Source of the DNA: Thermoflexales bacterium
Lineage (GTDB): Bacteria; Chloroflexota; Anaerolineae; Fen-1058
Assembly: GCA_030834835.1 (NCBI GenBank)
Contig: JAUQXD010000201.1
Location: forward strand, 1 to 16,062
Direction of reading: 5' to 3'
DNA length: 16,062 nt
Shown here in pieces: positions 13,257-16,062 of this stretch (positions are counted from its first letter, which is position 1; every line of letters begins with the position of its first letter). Under the pieces are notes generated by a model, which was not told where the DNA came from, did no database searches, and saw only the letters and a program-made list of their open reading frames with translations. A program made the translations under genes and the position numbers.

Positions 13257-14689
13257 GTCCCGACATCGAGTGGCGCGTTGGCGACGACAACGCCGGCCAG
13301 GAAACAATTGTGCGTATCAAACCGCCTGCACCGCCGCGCTGGCATCGACTCGCGCTGTTGGCCGTGGTAAGCCTGGGCGTGGGCTTAGGCGTCACCTACG
13401 CTTCGATCCCTGAGCCGCCCAGGCCGCCGCTGACGCCGACACCGCGGCCTACGGCCATCGTTGTTCCCAGACCTACTCTGCCGCCGGTACTTTCGGCCTC
13501 ATTGCAGGCCACTTCGCTGGAAGCCGCGATCGAACGGGATGCTCTGACCCTGGCTGATCATGCGGGCGAAAACAACTTCGACTTAAGGTTAACGGGCCTT
13601 GATACGATCGCCGATGAAGATCGAGCGAGTTCGTATTACGATTTACTGTCGGCGAGCGGGCGTTGGGGCCGCGACGGCGATCCATCGTTCAAAATTGATG
13701 CAACGGGCATGCTGCCCGATGGCACCACCTGGGTTGAGATACAGCAAGCTCGTCACGGCGTCAATTTCAGGCAGACCCGTTTCTATCGCCTTGACGATCA
13801 ACGCTGGCAGATGAGGCTACCGTCGCGCACCTTCTGGGGTGGTCACTTCCGCGCCATCAATACGCTCAGTTTGAGTCCAACGCTGAACAGCCCGCTCATC
13901 TCATTTGAGATGGTGTATCCACTTGAAGACGAAACTTTGATTCCGCTCGTGGCCGATCGGTTTTCGCGCGCCTTCAAGTATCTGTGCATCGAGTTAGGTT
14001 GCCCGATCAAAGACTCGCCCAGCCTGGCGTGGGGCCAACCGATCGCGTTGACGGTGTCGATCCGCGCCACCGCGCCGTACGCGGTACGCGATACGGGCCA
14101 CACGGTTTCGGTGACGATCCCATCGCCACGGGTGACCGGCTACTACGAAGTGCCTGAGACTCAGGGCGATCCGATCGAGTCGATGGCATTTGACAGCTTG
14201 CTCGCACCCGCGGCGCGGCTGGCCGCCGGCTATGCCGCTCACTGGCCGGATGATGATCATGGAGCGTTGTTGTTGAACGCCATCATCGATTGGCTGCGCG
14301 TGCGCGTGTCGGACGAATACGCCTTGTCGCCGGTGCTGGTCCAGCCCACGCGCCATGGCTCGGCCAGTCCTGCGTTGCGACTGAACGGCACGGCGACGCG
14401 GGTCCACTATCAGCAGTTGCTGGCCGACGAGGATTTGCTGCCGCTGGAAACGATCTGGCGTTGGCGCCCGGACGATGCGCTGTTGAGCGGTTCAACTAAT
14501 CTGGCGGAGAATGAAGCCGAGGCGTTGATTGCTTTTCTGGATCAACAGTTCGGCGGCGACAGCGTGATCAGATTTCTGCGCACGCTGGGCACAACCGATT
14601 CGCTACCGCTCGCGATCGAGCGGGCGCTGGTTGTCAACTACAGCGACTTTGTGATCGGGTGGGAACAGTGGATTGGAAAACAAGATTGA
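13253..14689 (+). CDS. MSPDxEW membrane protein, paralogue 3
   Basis: The 478-residue product starts at ATG 13253, overlapping the previous stop by ATGA; an upstream in-frame start at 13232 lies inside paralogue 2 and is rejected. The cytosolic peptide MSPDIEWRVG...QETIV...PPRWHR is followed by a TM helix (32-50) and a Pro-rich linker (52-78). The SnoaL-like segment is the most diverged (DALTLADHAG, NFRQTRFYRL, RTFWGG). The peptidase-MA-like half has the conserved LCIELGC pair (C245, C250), VTIPSPRVTGYYE, and AFDSLLAP at the expected HExxH site, again without ligands. The end (LIAFLDQQFGGDSVIRFLRTLG, FVIGWEQWIG) is conserved. It is the last gene of the plus-strand run and converges on the AT-rich ORF, with no terminator that I can see. 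Confidence 0.8.
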   Translation: MSPDIEWRVGDDNAGQETIVRIKPPAPPRWHRLALLAVVSLGVGLGVTYASIPEPPRPPLTPTPRPTAIVVPRPTLPPVLSASLQATSLEAAIERDALTLADHAGENNFDLRLTGLDTIADEDRASSYYDLLSASGRWGRDGDPSFKIDATGMLPDGTTWVEIQQARHGVNFRQTRFYRLDDQRWQMRLPSRTFWGGHFRAINTLSLSPTLNSPLISFEMVYPLEDETLIPLVADRFSRAFKYLCIELGCPIKDSPSLAWGQPIALTVSIRATAPYAVRDTGHTVSVTIPSPRVTGYYEVPETQGDPIESMAFDSLLAPAARLAAGYAAHWPDDDHGALLLNAIIDWLRVRVSDEYALSPVLVQPTRHGSASPALRLNGTATRVHYQQLLADEDLLPLETIWRWRPDDALLSGSTNLAENEAEALIAFLDQQFGGDSVIRFLRTLGTTDSLPLAIERALVVNYSDFVIGWEQWIGKQD

Positions 14690-14744
14690 GATGTTTCGCG
14701 TGCCGAAGGCGCTAGCGTAACCGACGTGTTCGACTACTGCGCAG

Positions 14745-14762
14745 GCGCGGGCGAGGAGCAAG
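14745..14762 (+). repeat. Left arm of imperfect inverted repeat flanking the AT-rich ORF
   Basis: gcgcgggcgaggagcaag (14745-14762) matches the reverse complement of 15370-15387 at 15 of 18 positions, including 9 identical bases in a row. The two arms bracket exactly the AT-rich segment. They could be remnants of terminal inverted repeats, but the core is a GC-rich word that may recur by chance in this genome. Confidence 0.35.
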
Positions 14763-14776
14763 GGGGACAAACGGAG

Positions 14777-15400
14777 TCACTGCGTCAGATACCACCACCA
14801 GTGAGTTCTTGGGATCAGTAACTTTTCTCGAACTTCGGCAGTAAAGCAATCAAGTTTTGCAGAATTTGCTTGATATTCCGTTCTTAGTTGCTGATCTGTC
14901 CTATCAACTTGCTCTCGAAACAAGTCGATACTTGCTTTTCCTGACAGATATTTCAACAACCATTCGATGCTGTCACGGACTTGAAGCATATTAACATTCT
15001 CTTCAGAATCGTGATTTTGGAAATACCGCATGTTGCGTTCGTATTGCTCTACCTCCTGCTTTGTTACATTCACTACTGACTGAACAATTTCTTCGCTTGA
15101 CATACCTTGCTCTATCTCGAACAACCGTCCATCCAAATCTTTTTTCTCATTTTGTAATGATGCAAATCCAGGAATTGCTTCCGCGCCTAAAGCCTTCATC
15201 TCTTGAATGGCGTCATCCAGTCGCAACGAGATAACATGAGCCCCAGGAATGTTCGATTGGCCCGGAAAGTATTCCCTCTTTTCTTGGATTGCTGTCAGAC
15301 ACGCATAATAGGATTGAATTCTTCGCTGCAAATGGGTTAGCTTTAGTTCAAGGTTATTATTCACTATCTCTCGCTCTCCGCCCGCGCGCATCGCGGACAT
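14777..15400 (-). CDS. AT-rich hypothetical coiled-coil protein
   Basis: The frame gives 207 residues from ATG 15400. Other starts are ATG 15391 and GTG 15364. The first 12 residues are encoded by GC-rich host-like DNA, while the AT-rich part begins at the GTG, so the original start may be 15364 (195 residues). I do not recognise the family. There is no signal peptide, TM helix or known catalytic motif. The body is rich in Glu, Gln, Asn and Lys with long helical stretches (LELKLTHLQRRIQSYYACL, EVEQYERNMRYFQN), suggesting a cytosolic coiled-coil or helical-bundle protein. It ends with the odd aromatic tail HWWWYLTQ. Base composition (23/60 GC at 14941-15000) is unlike its neighbours, and the segment sits between imperfect inverted repeats, so recent acquisition is likely. 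A defence or toxin-antitoxin cargo role is possible but unsupported. Confidence 0.6.
   Translation of the reverse strand: MSAMRAGGEREIVNNNLELKLTHLQRRIQSYYACLTAIQEKREYFPGQSNIPGAHVISLRLDDAIQEMKALGAEAIPGFASLQNEKKDLDGRLFEIEQGMSSEEIVQSVVNVTKQEVEQYERNMRYFQNHDSEENVNMLQVRDSIEWLLKYLSGKASIDLFREQVDRTDQQLRTEYQANSAKLDCFTAEVREKLLIPRTHWWWYLTQ
15370..15387 (-). repeat. Right arm of imperfect inverted repeat flanking the AT-rich ORF
   Basis: Partner of the repeat at 14745-14762 (15 of 18 positions match in inverted orientation). It lies immediately upstream of the GTG at 15364, i.e. at the sharp GC-to-AT boundary. The whole bracketed segment is 643 bp long and contains only the one ORF; no transposase is present. 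Confidence 0.35.
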
Positions 15401-15415
15401 TGGAACGCCTTAACA

Positions 15416-15447
15416 AAACGGAGAGCCAACGACTCTCCGTTTGTTTT
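15416..15447 (-). terminator. Intrinsic terminator of the DUF11-type surface protein gene
   Basis: aaacggagag (15416-15425) pairs perfectly with ctctccgttt (15433-15442) around a 7-nt loop. On the minus strand the stem runs into TTTTGTTAA, giving the U-tract expected after the gene ending at 15461. On the plus strand it is followed by tttgtttt (15440-15447), so it could act in both directions. No word array is associated with this stop codon. Confidence 0.75.
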
Positions 15448-15460
15448 GATAGCGTAGCCG

Positions 15461-16062
15461 TTAACGCTTGCGGCGGCTCAGGGCGATCAGCGTCAGCCCG
15501 CTCAGCACGAGTACAAGACTGGCCGGATCAATCGGTGCACCGGATACCGGCAGAAATAACGGCGGTCGATTGGGATCATAGATGGGGCGCTGGCCGTTGG
15601 GCGGCAGGTCGCCTCTCGGGCGGGTGCCGGGCGGTACGGCCGATTGATTCGGCAGGCAGGATAAGCGCGCGACGCCGTTCGTGAACGTCAGGCCGGCGCA
15701 CACATTGAAGGGCGCATCGCTGGGATAAGCGGCCACTACCGTCACATCCACATACACCGTCACGCTCTGGCCGACCTCCAGATGCCCGACGTGTACGGTG
15801 AGGGCGGAATTGTATACGGACACATCGCCCTGCGAAGTAGTGACCGCCTCAATGGCGATATTGTTCGGCATGCCGCTGGTGATGGTGACGTTGTCAAACG
15901 CCGTTGGACCGGCGTTCAGCCCCACGATGGTAATCCGCGCCAGTTGATTGACGACCAGCGGAAATGGCGCCGCAGTAATGGTCAGCTGGAGATTCGGACC
16001 GGCGTGCAGCGGGGCGGCCTGAATGGGCGCGGCCAGCAGGCCGCAGATCACACTGATCAGTA
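15461..16062 (-). CDS. DUF11-type surface protein with LPVSG sortase-like C-terminal anchor (5' end outside window)
   Basis: The frame stays open to the window edge. A GTG at 16051 could start it, but the upstream codons (L-I-S before V-I-C-G-L-L-A-A-P-I-Q-A) continue the hydrophobic core of a signal peptide, so the true start is beyond base 16062. After the signal peptide, about 85 residues (NLQLTITAAPFPLVVNQLAR ... VGQSVTVYVDVTVV) look like one DUF11-type beta-sandwich, a module common in repetitive surface proteins. Then come a possible disulfide pair, a Pro/Arg/Asn-rich linker and a tripartite tail: LPVSG, a hydrophobic helix (SLVLVLSGLTLIAL) and RRKR. This is the layout of a sortase substrate, with LPVSG in place of LPxTG. 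No sortase gene is in the window. Confidence 0.8.
   Translation of the reverse strand, partial: LISVICGLLAAPIQAAPLHAGPNLQLTITAAPFPLVVNQLARITIVGLNAGPTAFDNVTITSGMPNNIAIEAVTTSQGDVSVYNSALTVHVGHLEVGQSVTVYVDVTVVAAYPSDAPFNVCAGLTFTNGVARLSCLPNQSAVPPGTRPRGDLPPNGQRPIYDPNRPPLFLPVSGAPIDPASLVLVLSGLTLIALSRRKR

Noticed and set aside
14690..14744. A tiny ORF (MFRVPKALA) after paralogue 3
   Set aside because: Nine codons, no ribosome binding site and no similarity to anything; treated as intergenic.
15405..15470. Integron attC-like sites next to the AT-rich ORF
   Set aside because: The gttaaggcg and gttaacg words do not fit the GTTRRRY core, and no paired attC structure or integrase is present.

Overview
The window looks like a bacterial chromosome segment, most likely from a member of the Chloroflexota (Anaerolineae- or Chloroflexia-like). 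This rests on the protein styles: a PFOR gene followed by a PyrD-like gene, secreted multi-domain proteins carrying LPxxxR-type strands or tails, SnoaL-like plus peptidase-MA-like membrane proteins, and a lone thiolase plus 3-hydroxybutyryl-CoA dehydrogenase pair. It is inference (about 65% sure). Most genes are GC-rich. Two stretches are clearly AT-richer and look acquired: the propeller half of the gene at 1709 (about 1850-2990) and the ORF at 14777-15400.

Layout. 1-1577 (+): the 3' end of nifJ (pyruvate:ferredoxin oxidoreductase) and a dihydroorotate-dehydrogenase-like flavoprotein, then a terminator. 1709-3844 (+): a secreted TolB/PD40-type beta-propeller protein with C-terminal sandwich domains. 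It converges, across a 20-bp perfect hairpin, on 3957-5807 (-), a secreted M23 metallopeptidase with a similar C-terminal domain. 5892-8650 (-): hbd, a thiolase and a HIT-family hydrolase, i.e. acyl-CoA (C4) metabolism plus nucleotide clean-up. 8746-14689 (+): an MscS channel, birA and three tandem paralogous single-pass membrane proteins that start with MSPD-L/I-EW. Most of these overlap by 1-4 nt, so at least two operons are likely (8746-11857 and 11931-14689). 14777-15400 (-): an AT-rich coiled-coil ORF bracketed by imperfect inverted repeats. 15461-16062 (-): the C-terminal part of a DUF11-type surface protein with an LPVSG-TM-RRKR sortase-like tail.

The most interesting signal is not a gene. 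Six of the gene 3' ends (nifJ, the PyrD-like gene, the M23 gene, hbd, thiolase, HIT) carry, at or overlapping the stop codon, a short array of degenerate 7- or 8-nt words. The word differs from locus to locus but the architecture is the same. Three of the arrays fold back on inverted copies of themselves, one of them a good intrinsic terminator, and a fourth (after nifJ) runs into a perfect 11-bp hairpin. A seventh array, 60 nt of strict 7-nt periodicity, lies in frame inside birA, adding about 18 residues to the active-site loop between KWPND and KVGG. This resembles the heptameric STRR repeats of filamentous cyanobacteria. I know of no description of a stop-codon-anchored version, so it is the candidate undescribed system here.

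A second candidate is the triplet of MSPDxEW proteins. Each has a short conserved cytosolic peptide, one TM helix, a Pro/Thr linker, a probable SnoaL/NTF2-like domain and a peptidase-MA-like fold that appears to have lost its HExxH zinc site. The hexamer CGATCG is also strongly over-represented (about 32 copies, a HIP1-like pattern) and I see none in the two AT-rich islands.
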